From Halospina sp040196175 (lineage in GTDB: Bacteria; Pseudomonadota; Gammaproteobacteria; Pseudomonadales; Oleiphilaceae): DNA of 64,000 bases. Where the stretch lies: contig NZ_JBEFNF010000007.1 of NCBI RefSeq assembly GCF_040196175.1, forward strand, positions 62,001 to 126,000, written 5' to 3'. Below are positions 9,054 through 16,627 of this stretch, piece after piece (within the stretch, counting starts at the first letter, position 1; every line of letters begins with the position of its first letter). The notes beneath the pieces were generated by a model. That model made no database searches and was not told the DNA's origin. It saw nothing but the letters and a program-made list of their open reading frames with translations. The translations under genes were made by a program, and so were the position numbers.

Positions 9054-10838
9054 TTAAAGCGCCCTGACCCAGTCAAAGCAGGCCTTGAAGGCAGGCATCT
9101 GGTTTTCAATATCAGTGGCACTCATCTCGTTCAACCATTGTTCCTGTTCGATGATGGCCTCCTCACCCTTGGCATCAATGCCGGTGATCTGCTCGATGCA
9201 GCCTTGCGGCCAGGCCCAGACACCTTGCTCTTTCAAGTGGGCGTGGCTGCCCTCGGCAATCGCGCGACCTTCGCCGTCTGCAGCGAAGCAGGCCCACGCA
9301 TCGGCAGCTAGCCACCCATTTTGTTTGTCACTCTGCGGAAAACCGTTGCCGTTTAGAACGAAGCCATGTTCAGGCTGTAGACGCGCCAGCACACGCTGGG
9401 CGTCAGCCATGTCTGGTGCCTCCCGCCTCAACAGGCCGCCCTTACGGGCATGGGTATAAACAAAGTCGAGATCGGCCACGGCGCAGGCGCGAATACCCAT
9501 GGCTGTAAGAACCGGTAACGCCTTGGGGATGTCCGCACAGGAACCAAGCGATACAAAGGCAATGTGATCAAGCTCCGGAGGTTGCCCATAGAGTTGTTCA
9601 TAAGCAAGTGGTAGTAAACGACGATCGGTCTTTCCCTCGCAGATAACCACTCGCTCCGCAAAGTAAATCTCGGCCAGATTACTCAACTCGAACAACGTCC
9701 GTGACTGGCTCTCGGCGCCCTCAATTGCTTCTTCCACGGTCTGACGCAGAGGCTTGTGGGTCTCAACGCCTTCTTCAGCCGTTTTACCCACCACAACCGT
9801 ATCCGCCGCATTGTCCCGACTGAGCATTAAGGGAGAATGGGTAGAGAACACCACTTGAAACCCCGCGTCAGACAGACTGGCCAACGCGTGCCGGAGCCGC
9901 CGAACACCTTGCGGATGCAAGTACAACTCCGGCTCGTCAATCAAAAGTAGCCGGCGCGCGGGATTATCGGCCTCGCTGGTGCGCATCTTCGCCAGGTAGC
10001 GAATCAAGGCCATCTGAATGCCTCTTTGGGCGCCGGAACCCATCTCATCAAACCGCCGCCGATCGCCAGTGCTTCTCTCGGTAACGTGCAAGTCTCCGGC
10101 TTTGAAGAACTCTTTGACGTCCACCACCTGCAAATCCAGATCTAGCGCGAGACCCGGGAAGAAATGAGTCAACGCATCCGTGGCGTCGGTATCAAATTGC
10201 TGCAAATAGTCGGACCGATTATCACCATCAGCACTCAGTACGTGATGAATGGTCTCCAGCGCGGATGTAAGCTCAGCATGAGCCTCCAGCAACGGCCCCA
10301 TAATTTCGTCGAGTAGGCCTTTGATCGTAGTCCCTGCCTTCGCCTTCCCTAAATCTTCCCCGACATCGTGCATGGCTTGCACTACCAACGGCTCGGGCAA
10401 AAGTGCTGAAACAGCCTCTGGAAGGCCGGTGGGATAATTACGCCAATGTTCCGGTCGGCCGTCATGTGCGCACTGGTCTACATCCCAGACCTCCTTACGG
10501 ATTGCCTTAGCGCTTGTGCCGGTTGCTGTAACTCGGATCCACAGCCTGCCCTCCCTGCAATAAGGCGCGATTGCTCTGCGATGATTCGCATCGGGGATTT
10601 GATTTAGTACCTCGTCACTTACACCGTCAATACAGGCCGCTACCTCAACGGGTCTGTCTTGATCAGCAAAGTCAGTAGTCGACAATGCCTTTGGTTTTAA
10701 TACCCATTCAACCGCTTGAAGAATGGTGGATTTTCCGGTGTTATTTTGGCCCACTAGAGGGGTATACCCCTCCAACGGCAACGATACCTCGCGACAAGCG
10801 CGAAAATTCTTTATGACGAGATGGCTTAGGCGGTGCAT
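9054..10838 (-). CDS. OLD-family ATPase-TOPRIM endonuclease
   Basis: Overcoming-lysogenization-defect type protein, about 594 aa. The N terminus carries an SMC/RecF-like ATPase: Walker A (GQNNTGKST) near residues 31-39 after LVIKNFRAC, and Walker B with signature (LLLIDEPELYLHP) in the middle, followed by FSTHSP. The C-terminal TOPRIM domain begins at about residue 400 with VVICEGKTD and has the Asp pair in AVADLDF. ATG 10838 has GAGGAA at ideal spacing; the 32 residues further upstream lack any domain signal. GajA of Gabija has the same architecture, but no UvrD-like GajB follows, so this is not a canonical Gabija locus. The gene lies between the DUF262 nuclease and two unknown genes on the same strand. 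Confidence 0.88.
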   Translation of the reverse strand: MHRLSHLVIKNFRACREVSLPLEGYTPLVGQNNTGKSTILQAVEWVLKPKALSTTDFADQDRPVEVAACIDGVSDEVLNQIPDANHRRAIAPYCREGRLWIRVTATGTSAKAIRKEVWDVDQCAHDGRPEHWRNYPTGLPEAVSALLPEPLVVQAMHDVGEDLGKAKAGTTIKGLLDEIMGPLLEAHAELTSALETIHHVLSADGDNRSDYLQQFDTDATDALTHFFPGLALDLDLQVVDVKEFFKAGDLHVTERSTGDRRRFDEMGSGAQRGIQMALIRYLAKMRTSEADNPARRLLLIDEPELYLHPQGVRRLRHALASLSDAGFQVVFSTHSPLMLSRDNAADTVVVGKTAEEGVETHKPLRQTVEEAIEGAESQSRTLFELSNLAEIYFAERVVICEGKTDRRLLPLAYEQLYGQPPELDHIAFVSLGSCADIPKALPVLTAMGIRACAVADLDFVYTHARKGGLLRREAPDMADAQRVLARLQPEHGFVLNGNGFPQSDKQNGWLAADAWACFAADGEGRAIAEGSHAHLKEQGVWAWPQGCIEQITGIDAKGEEAIIEQEQWLNEMSATDIENQMPAFKACFDWVRAL

Positions 10839-10973
10839 TCGTTCCTCGTGTTTTGGTACTCGGCTGTAGGGGAGGCTTTCTCGACCCACCACAATCACAG
10901 AGCAAGTGACTCTCTGTGTCAGTCGTGGCAGCACTGCTTACCATCGGCTACATCCAAATGGTGGTTAGAAGCG

Positions 10974-11840
10974 TTATCTAGCTCGAACCAGAAGAAGGAT
11001 CAAGGAAAGTAGCCGGTGAAATAGGTAGTCCACCTGCTCCTCTCTTCGTATCTCGACCTGTGAGACCTCACTGTGCCTGATGTGGAAGGTGTTGCCGATA
11101 TTCGTTAGCGCGTTTGCCTCAACCTCAAGAACCCGCCGGAAGTTAGGTTCGTCAGCCGCCTTGTCGAGTAGCGCTGTTACGGATTCCTTCTTGCCAGCCC
11201 CTGGTTCGAGAGTCTTCAATCGTTCCCAGGCATCCCAGAGTTTCTCGAGCGCCTCCCGACGCATCGCTGGATCTGGATCAAGAAATTTGGTCCGCGCGGT
11301 TTCCAATAGCGCATTAAGCGTGAGGTCTCCTGTGTCGAAAGCCGATTGGCGAATCTCGTCGTCGAGAATGGGCGACACCAATCGCACAACAGTTCCATCT
11401 GATTCCAAAGCAAAACCCACACCATTACGACTCAGAATACGGTTTACTCGATCCCTGAAGTCCTCTTGGCCTTTTGACCGATCGAAGCTCAGATGCGAAT
11501 GGCCAAAGTATCTGTGATAACTGTCCTCGACGGGTTCTGCCACGTGACTGTGGCAGAACTCGAGCAGATCAAGTGTGCTGAGAGTTTGAGGAACCATGTC
11601 AGCTTGGAGAGGCCAGTCGACGCCAGGTATTTCAGCACGCAGCGCAAGACCTAAGGCGTGAGTGTCGGCCCCCGTCGGGCCACGCCCGTCTGGGCATTGC
11701 TCAGGAAAGTCGACCCCGAACCCGCCATTGGAAATATAGCTCCCGATGAGCGCAATCAGTCCACCCCACTCAGGGGCCTCGATTTGAACCTTCGTCCGAG
11801 CCCTAGGACCACCCTCACGATCACTAAAATAGTCCGTCAT
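10974..11840 (-). CDS. Unrecognised 288-aa protein, possible abortive-infection type
   Basis: I do not recognise this protein with confidence. It appears cytosolic: no signal peptide, and the only strongly hydrophobic stretch is the last dozen residues (LLSLILLLVRAR). The middle holds a long helical, charged segment (DPAMRREALEKLWDAWERL). The C-terminal part reads NIGNTFHIRHSEVSQ, a little like the C-terminal domains of some Abi/HEPN proteins, but a proper Rx4-6H motif is not clear. It lies 135 bp upstream of the OLD nuclease start on the same strand, within a run of defence genes. A role with the OLD protein is an inference from position only. Expected ORF length, plausible start and no frameshift argue that it is a real gene. 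Confidence 0.6.
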   Translation of the reverse strand: MTDYFSDREGGPRARTKVQIEAPEWGGLIALIGSYISNGGFGVDFPEQCPDGRGPTGADTHALGLALRAEIPGVDWPLQADMVPQTLSTLDLLEFCHSHVAEPVEDSYHRYFGHSHLSFDRSKGQEDFRDRVNRILSRNGVGFALESDGTVVRLVSPILDDEIRQSAFDTGDLTLNALLETARTKFLDPDPAMRREALEKLWDAWERLKTLEPGAGKKESVTALLDKAADEPNFRRVLEVEANALTNIGNTFHIRHSEVSQVEIRREEQVDYLFHRLLSLILLLVRAR

Positions 11841-11942
11841 TGATTCACCGCAAATCTATCCCAAGCCCTCATGTGTTGACTTATGCAGGGCAAAGTAGCG
11901 GGCCGCCAAAGACGTCCAACGGCAGCATACTGCTGGGAATTG

Positions 11943-12467
11943 TTATTCATTTTGCAGACGCTCCTCGTCTACTGCTGATCGCCATAAAACCAGGTTTGAC
12001 AGCAACGCACTTAGCCTAAGTTCGCGTGTGCCCTGCAGTTTCGCGAGCACATTACTCAACGGATAGTACTCTGTGCCGGTCACCTCAATTACGACTTCTT
12101 GGGTCTTCAGCGCCAGCGCGTTTTGTGTTGGTTGCCCCACCCATTCCGCCGAGTGTTTCCACCAATTGGCAGCGGCATTCACTACCGCAATGAAAGTAAA
12201 CCTGTCCGAGTGGCGTGGTCCAATATCAAAAGCACGACGTTTGCTTATGCCGGTAAGGGTAAGGGTATCGGTCAAATATTGCTGGATAGCAGAAAATCCA
12301 ACTCCGATGAAATACTCTCCACGATCAGTCAGGCCAGCTGACTCAGGGTCAACTGAGACAGAGATCAAATTCGTAACCTCAACCACTTTGTCATCAAGGG
12401 TAGCGAGGAGCTCTGACAATAGTTGCAACTCAGTGTCAGCGTACTCATGACCAGATTTCAAATACAT
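11943..12467 (-). CDS. Unrecognised 174-aa protein in the defence cluster
   Basis: Function unknown. The sequence is soluble and mostly helical, starting with a Leu-rich helix (TELQLLSELLATLDDKVV). The central segment FIAVVNAAANWWKHSAEW resembles the 'N..KH..EW' helix found in many HEPN-like or abortive-infection-associated families, but I cannot assign a family by eye. ATG 12467 is preceded by a GGGG stretch about 10 bases away. It is the first gene of the minus-strand run that continues into the 288-aa protein, the OLD nuclease and the DUF262 protein, with gaps of roughly 100-135 bp, so separate promoters are possible. Its base composition is less GC-rich than the core genes, consistent with transfer. 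Confidence 0.55.
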   Translation of the reverse strand: MYLKSGHEYADTELQLLSELLATLDDKVVEVTNLISVSVDPESAGLTDRGEYFIGVGFSAIQQYLTDTLTLTGISKRRAFDIGPRHSDRFTFIAVVNAAANWWKHSAEWVGQPTQNALALKTQEVVIEVTGTEYYPLSNVLAKLQGTRELRLSALLSNLVLWRSAVDEERLQNE

Positions 12468-12808
12468 GAAAAACTACCCCATTTATGCGTAAAGCAAATA
12501 TTCCGAGGCACGCTTTAGCGCGTCCGGCGGAGGGCTGTAGGCGCCAGCATACTACGCCTCCAAATTGAGGACCATCTACCTCAAATACTGCCCTGCACGC
12601 TTGCGCTTTGAAGAATTGCCCCCAAGTGGCTGCCCCCTCTTCTAAGACCCGGCAAACCAGAAAGGAGAAATCCAGATACCACTATTCACTCAAGGCCTTA
12701 ATCGGGGCTTGAGGGCAACACCCAAGACAAAAAATAAAGCCTCTTCCAATGGAAGAGGCTGAGTTCCTAAAGGCCTCCTCATACCCTCTGTGGGCACCTT
12801 CTGGGGCC
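12468..12808. other. Intergenic gap between the defence cluster and the recombination module
   Basis: About 340 bp without a credible gene. The right part contains the terminator of the recombination module (12725-12760). The left part presumably holds the promoter of the 174-aa gene, but no clear hexamers stand out. The gap divides two co-directional minus-strand blocks. Confidence 0.5.
12725..12760 (-). terminator. Rho-independent terminator of the recombination module
   Basis: On the minus strand a perfect 10-bp stem (AGCCTCTTCC/GGAAGAGGCT, three-base loop) is followed by TTATTTTTTG. It lies about 50 bp past the stop codon of the RDF-like gene and is a strong intrinsic terminator. Confidence 0.88.
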
Positions 12809-13708
12809 TTACGAATCTGCCAAGCGTTCCCGGATAGCTTGAACACCCGAGCTTTGATATTCCTGAGATACGCTGGACGGCGCATGCTGATCCGTTCCGG
12901 CAGAATGTTCAGGGTAAAACTCCTCCAGAACGGCAGCCGTCTCGTCCTCAGCGTGCTCAAACTCAGCATTCTCAAACCCTCGCCTGCCGGCCTCATCCAG
13001 TGCAGCCTGGTCGTAACCAGCTTGCTGCATCGTCTGCTCGCCTTCCTTGGCTTCCTGGATCGCCCCCTGCACGGATTGGCCTTCCCGCACCGTCAGATCC
13101 ACATAGTAGATCGGCGTCCGGTGGCTCTGGGTCGTGCTTTTCCCCCTCAGGCGAAGCTCCAGCGGCATGAACGCCAGCCGGTTGCCGGAGACAGCCTGGT
13201 AGTAGCGCAGCCGCGCCGCCAGGGTCCGGATGCTGTTGTAGCCGGTGGTCCGGAAGATGAAGGTGCCCAGTTCATCGTCATCCCCAATGCGCACGTTCAG
13301 CCGCCCGTACGGCTTGCACAGCCCTCCCTTGCCAAACTCGCAGAGTGTCGGCCCGGGGCACGGCAGTGACTGCACACCGGATTCTGTGAGACGGCGACAG
13401 CTCTCTCCATCACCCACACAGACCGGCCGGCCATTGGTGCGGTCGAACATGGTGTATTCCGCCCGCAGGTTCAGGTCGGCGTCGTTGAACAGCATCCGCA
13501 CCGGGATCGTCCGGAGCTTATTGTTGGGGGCGGCCTCCCTCAGCTCTTCATCTTTGGGATGCAGTATCCACTCGCCCTGTTCCTGGATTTGGGTCGTGAT
13601 TGTGAACTGGTTGTCTTTCTGGGGCAGGCGTTGGCCGTTTTTCTCAACGATCCGGCCAATGCTGATCCGGCCCAGTACCGGTGGTGTGATGGCAAGCCCT
13701 TTAATCAT
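12809..13708 (-). CDS. Recombination directionality factor-like ('hydrolase or metal-binding') protein
   Basis: Resembles the roughly 300-aa proteins annotated 'hydrolase or metal-binding protein' beside exonuclease and DUF932 genes in SXT-like integrative elements and genomic islands; some relatives are grouped with phage recombination directionality factors. It begins IKGLAITPPVLGRISIGRI, and a Cys-rich region (CVGDGESC, PCPGPTLC, GGLCKPYG) around residues 95-135 could bind metal. An Arg-rich core (GYNSIRTLAARLRYY) follows. The C-terminal 80 residues are Gln/Glu/Ala-rich and probably disordered. AGGAGG before ATG 13708 supports the start. The activity of this family is not established as far as I know. 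Last gene of its module, followed by a strong terminator. Confidence 0.72.
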   Translation of the reverse strand: MIKGLAITPPVLGRISIGRIVEKNGQRLPQKDNQFTITTQIQEQGEWILHPKDEELREAAPNNKLRTIPVRMLFNDADLNLRAEYTMFDRTNGRPVCVGDGESCRRLTESGVQSLPCPGPTLCEFGKGGLCKPYGRLNVRIGDDDELGTFIFRTTGYNSIRTLAARLRYYQAVSGNRLAFMPLELRLRGKSTTQSHRTPIYYVDLTVREGQSVQGAIQEAKEGEQTMQQAGYDQAALDEAGRRGFENAEFEHAEDETAAVLEEFYPEHSAGTDQHAPSSVSQEYQSSGVQAIRERLADS

Positions 13709-13737
13709 GGCGGCTACCTCCTGGTGGTGATTAGGGT

Positions 13738-13758
13738 GAGGCGGCCTGAAGCCGCCTC
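13738..13758 (-). other. Intergenic hairpin between exonuclease and RDF-like gene
   Basis: Perfect 8-bp stem GAGGCGGC/GCCGCCTC with a CTGAA loop (+ strand). It sits 20 bp past the exonuclease stop codon and about 30 bp before the next start. No T-run follows in either direction, so it may stabilise or process the transcript rather than terminate it. Confidence 0.6.
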
Positions 13759-13778
13759 GGTGGTGTGGATGAATGGCA

Positions 13779-14777
13779 TCAGTCGTTGATCAGGAATCGC
13801 CGACTGCCCGGCTTGGTCACCGGGTACTGATCCAGCAGTTGGGGCTGGTCTCTCAGCAGCCGCTTGGTGTCGAGGGCCACGCTGTCGTTGCTCTTTCGCC
13901 AGGACACGGTGCCCTGGGGGAAAATCGCCTTGGTGGCCTCGCCCATGCGTTGCTGGAGGGTGTGCTTGAGCTGGGCCTCCGCCTGCTTCAGTGCCTCCAT
14001 CTGGCGGCGGGCGGACTGCAGCTGGTCGAAGGTCTTGCAGGCCTCCCGGTCATCCCGCAGGTCCAGCTCCTGACCGTTGTCATTGGGATAGAGGTGGCGC
14101 AGGGCCCGGTCAGCCGAGTCGGAATAATCCGCCGGCAGCGGGGTATCCGTCTCAACGTAGCTCCAGAACTGGCGCTCCAGGCGGATCAGTTCGGCAATGA
14201 GCTCCTCATCACGCTGGATGCGATAGATCTTGAGCTCCTGACCGCACAGCAGCACGCACACATCCGCCGCCTTCTTGCCGGTGACCGCCAGCTGGTGCTG
14301 GACCTGGCACTGGACGTAGTCCGGTACGCCATTGCGCCACTTGCGGGATCCGAACTCCCCGGCCGTTTTGCACTCCAGGACCTGGACTTCGTCGTCACCG
14401 ACCACGGCGTAATCCAAGTTGGCCAGCATCCAGGCCTTATTGGCATCCGGATGCTGAAGCACTGAATTCACGCGCCGGACCTTACGGCCGGAGCGCTTGC
14501 TGTAGTGCTCGGCCACGATCGGTTCCAGGACATTGCCCCAGTACACCGGGGAGCCCTGGTCATCCGGATCGGGCTTTGGAAGCGTCGCGTCCCTTCCCGT
14601 TTTGACCATCCACAGCTCCAGCGGGGACTGGTAGGGGCTGAGCCCCACGGCGGCGGCCGCGTCACTACCGCCGATGCCGTTTCTCCGGATGGCGAGCCAC
14701 TCATCCCGGCTCATGGACTTGGTAGAGACCAGCCGCAGGGCGGCCTTGTGGGATTGTTCGGGTTGCTGCATTTCCAT
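13779..14777 (-). CDS. YqaJ/lambda Exo-type recombination exonuclease
   Basis: A 5'-3' double-strand exonuclease of the YqaJ viral recombinase family, used in phage and integrative elements for single-strand annealing recombination. Near residue 30 is RRNGIGGSDAAAAVGLSPY, the family's N-terminal signature. The PD-(D/E)xK core is seen as LANLDYAV and LECKTAGEFG, with PDYVQCQVQHQLAVTG as the following helix. Its 332 aa suit the family. GGAGGAAATCACC precedes ATG 14777. No Bet/RecT-type annealase lies next to it, although the DUF932 protein upstream may supply a partner role. Hairpins flank it on both sides. Confidence 0.88.
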   Translation of the reverse strand: MEMQQPEQSHKAALRLVSTKSMSRDEWLAIRRNGIGGSDAAAAVGLSPYQSPLELWMVKTGRDATLPKPDPDDQGSPVYWGNVLEPIVAEHYSKRSGRKVRRVNSVLQHPDANKAWMLANLDYAVVGDDEVQVLECKTAGEFGSRKWRNGVPDYVQCQVQHQLAVTGKKAADVCVLLCGQELKIYRIQRDEELIAELIRLERQFWSYVETDTPLPADYSDSADRALRHLYPNDNGQELDLRDDREACKTFDQLQSARRQMEALKQAEAQLKHTLQQRMGEATKAIFPQGTVSWRKSNDSVALDTKRLLRDQPQLLDQYPVTKPGSRRFLIND

Positions 14778-14794
14778 GGTGATTTCCTCCAGAC

Positions 14795-14831
14795 GAAAAA
14801 AGCCCGCCGGAGCGCTTGGCTCCGACGGGCT
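14795..14831 (-). terminator. Intrinsic terminator/attenuator between DUF932 and exonuclease genes
   Basis: On the minus strand a 13-bp stem with one mismatch (AGCCCGTCGGAGC/GCTCCGGCGGGCT) is followed directly by TTTTTTCG. It lies between two co-directional genes and is immediately preceded by the repeated AACGACATAGA motif, so it may act as an attenuator rather than a full stop. Confidence 0.82.
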
Positions 14832-14832
14832 T

Positions 14833-14842
14833 CTATGTCGTT
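14833..14842 (-). repeat. AACGACATAG motif, copy 1
   Basis: Ten bases, CTATGTCGTT on the + strand, identical to 15873-15882. Each copy lies between a stop codon and a terminator stem in the same module (19 and 30 bp past the stop). The shared position suggests a recognised element or common ancestry of the intergenic cassettes. Confidence 0.6.
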
Positions 14843-14860
14843 AGTAGTGGTTGAGTGGGC

Positions 14861-15820
14861 TCAGGCGAACAGTGCGAGGGCCTTCTCGAAGGCGCGCTCC
14901 TTGATGGCGGCGCCATTGCCAAACCAGGCTGAATCCAGCCGGTGATCCACGCTCTTGGCCCGGCGCTCGTGGTCGATGAACTCCGTTACCGCGTTGACCA
15001 GGCCGTAGGCCGTACCATTGGAAGAGGCCAGCTGTGAGCCGGTGCCGTTGCCCTCGAACATGGACAGAGCCTGCTTCATGGCCCGTTCGTTGGTCTTGCC
15101 TGCAGGCTGGCCCGGGATGTCGGTGAACAGCTCCCGGTAGAAGTCCTGAGCCTCGCGGTCCTTCACCTTGCGATCGCTCAGGGTCTTGAGCCGGTACATG
15201 AACTCGTCCCAGGCCGTGACCGAGATGCCCAGTTGCTTCTTAACCGCTTCGGCGTCGAACTGAGTGCTGTGCTTGACCTTCACGGCACCGCCCGCCCCTT
15301 TCACTGCCACCGCCAGGGTGTTGTTGCACACTACCCGCACGCTGGTGAACTGAGCCGTTGTGGCCATGCTGCCGTCACAGGCCGTGGCCAGAAGGACATA
15401 GGCATCCGTCTGGTCACCGCCTTTCAGCGTTGTGGACTGACCGGTGCGGGCCAGGGCCCAGAGCTTGCGCCCGCCCTTGAGCGAGCCGGCGGTTTCCAGT
15501 TCAAAGCCAGAGATCTCGGTCAGATCCCGGTAGAACTCCAGGACCTCTTCGGGCTGGACCACATTGAAGCGATCCCCCACTACCGACAGGGGTGCCTGGT
15601 TGTCCGAGCGGTAGAGCACCTTGCTGCCCGGCACACTCGCCAGCTCCTCGTTCCCTTCCCCGTCTACCACAGGGAACTGCACGGGGCTTTCCTCAATGGA
15701 CCAGTTCAAACCTGCCTGGCGCGCCCAGACGTCCAGCGGCTGACCGCTGTCAAGTTGGTTGCCCAGCCCATGCCAGGGCGTGCGGCAGACGTAGGCCATT
15801 GCTTCAACTAAGTGACTCAT
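14861..15820 (-). CDS. DUF932 domain protein
   Basis: A DUF932 protein of 319 aa, a family common in phages, plasmids and integrative elements next to recombination exonucleases; its biochemical role is not settled. Visible signatures are TPWHGLGNQ near residue 18, VVGDRFNVVQPEEVLEF near 80-96 and TSVRVVCNNTLAVAV near 155-170. These are the usual conserved blocks. GGGAGGACAATTCA precedes ATG 15820. It lies in a four-gene minus-strand module with the zinc-ribbon protein upstream and the YqaJ exonuclease downstream. The module resembles the DNA-metabolism part of SXT-like elements. Confidence 0.87.
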   Translation of the reverse strand: MSHLVEAMAYVCRTPWHGLGNQLDSGQPLDVWARQAGLNWSIEESPVQFPVVDGEGNEELASVPGSKVLYRSDNQAPLSVVGDRFNVVQPEEVLEFYRDLTEISGFELETAGSLKGGRKLWALARTGQSTTLKGGDQTDAYVLLATACDGSMATTAQFTSVRVVCNNTLAVAVKGAGGAVKVKHSTQFDAEAVKKQLGISVTAWDEFMYRLKTLSDRKVKDREAQDFYRELFTDIPGQPAGKTNERAMKQALSMFEGNGTGSQLASSNGTAYGLVNAVTEFIDHERRAKSVDHRLDSAWFGNGAAIKERAFEKALALFA

Positions 15821-15834
15821 TGAATTGTCCTCCC

Positions 15835-15872
15835 AGAAATAGAAAAGGCCGTGCTGGGCTCCAGCACGGCCT
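15835..15872 (-). terminator. Intrinsic terminator/attenuator between zinc-ribbon and DUF932 genes
   Basis: Minus strand: a perfect 12-bp stem AGGCCGTGCTGG/CCAGCACGGCCT with a three-base loop, then TTTTCTATTTCT. It lies about 40 bp past the zinc-ribbon stop codon and just before the DUF932 ribosome-binding site. Confidence 0.82.
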
Positions 15873-15882
15873 CTATGTCGTT
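15873..15882 (-). repeat. AACGACATAG motif, copy 2
   Basis: Second exact copy of the ten-base motif at 14833-14842, again directly before a terminator stem on the minus strand. The unrelated stem sequences of the two copies make chance drift from a simple duplication less obvious. Confidence 0.6.
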
Positions 15883-15912
15883 TTGCTTGTGCGAACTTGG
15901 TGGGGCGGTCAG

Positions 15913-16275
15913 TTACCCGGGGTCTGCGGATGCCTCGCTTTCTTCGGATGGGGCATTACGGAAGCAATAGCGGCAGTCCAGGCACCGGTAGTTATCCAGC
16001 ACCTGCTCATCGAGCACGCTACCCAGGGCCACGCCAGCGGACGCCCCGGTGGTACCACCCACCAGCCCTCCGATGATGGCCCCGGAAAGGCTGCCGACCG
16101 TGGCGCCAACGGGCCCAGCGAAAAAGCCCAAGGAGGCGCCATAAGCGGCACCGGAAGAGGCGGCACTGATGCCGCCAACAGTACCGGCCCCCGCGCCGAC
16201 CACTCCGGCGCCCTTCTTCCCATAGTTGTTGCTGCCAATCCGGGTGGACTGACAGCGCGGACATTCAAGCGACAT
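15913..16275 (-). CDS. Split zinc-ribbon protein with central glycine-zipper membrane segment
   Basis: A 120-aa protein of unusual design. The N terminus has CPRC, then about 70 residues very rich in Gly and Ala (KGAGVVGAGAGTVGG, GGLVGGTTGASAGV) that look like a glycine-zipper double membrane pass. The C terminus has CLDCRYC. The two Cys pairs could form one zinc ribbon if the hydrophobic part loops out as a hairpin. I chose ATG 16275 over ATG 16281 because GAGGAG touches the latter but lies six bases from the former. First gene of the recombination module. Role unknown; membrane attachment of the module's machinery is only a guess. Confidence 0.72.
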   Translation of the reverse strand: MSLECPRCQSTRIGSNNYGKKGAGVVGAGAGTVGGISAASSGAAYGASLGFFAGPVGATVGSLSGAIIGGLVGGTTGASAGVALGSVLDEQVLDNYRCLDCRYCFRNAPSEESEASADPG

Positions 16276-16302
16276 GATCATCTCCTCTGTGCGATCGATG
16301 GT

Positions 16303-16323
16303 GGACGGACTCCTGGTCCGTCC
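16303..16323 (-). other. Leader hairpin before zinc-ribbon gene
   Basis: Perfect 8-bp stem GGACGGAC/GTCCGTCC with a TCCTG loop, about 27 bp upstream of the zinc-ribbon start. It has no T-run. It matches the pattern of one hairpin per gene boundary in this module. Confidence 0.6.
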
Positions 16324-16376
16324 TCACAGAGGTTATATGTGTCTGAGAGATACTCGACTCTAAAGCTACCTATTAG

Positions 16377-16400
16377 GTTTCTAATTTTATAGTTAGAAAC
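16377..16400. promoter_or_regulatory. Operator-like inverted repeat
   Basis: GTTTCTAA-N8-TTAGAAAC, a perfect 8-bp dyad with an 8-bp AT-rich spacer, about 100 bp upstream of the minus-strand module and 228 bp upstream of the ImmA/IrrE gene. Arm length and spacing suit an HTH dimer. The XRE domain of the adjacent ImmA/IrrE protein is a candidate binder. Confidence 0.5.
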
Positions 16401-16627
16401 ACTTCCCAGGAGAGTGAGGGTGAATCTGCACTTCCTTTAGCCCCTCACGCATACCGCCTCAAGGGTATAATCCGGTTCATCACACCGGTATCGGGAATAA
16501 ATTGACCGTCCACCCCGCATGTGCAATCTTCATAAGAGGATGCACCGGGGTCGTTCACTTGGAAAACAGTGGATGAACCGGCAAACTTCGCCAGCAATTT
16601 TCAGTACCCCGCTTTCAGGTAAGCCCC

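Larger units (their letters stand above)
16282..16627. other. Divergent control region between recombination module and ImmA/IrrE pair
   Basis: About 345 bp without a gene. It holds a leader hairpin (16303-16323) and an operator-like inverted repeat (16377-16400), and must contain promoters in both directions. The AT-rich stretch 16365-16400 is the most promoter-like part. Confidence 0.6.

Noticed and set aside
9054..11840. Gabija system (gajA-gajB)
   Set aside because: The OLD-TOPRIM protein fits GajA, but neither neighbour has helicase motifs; the upstream 288-aa protein has no Walker A.
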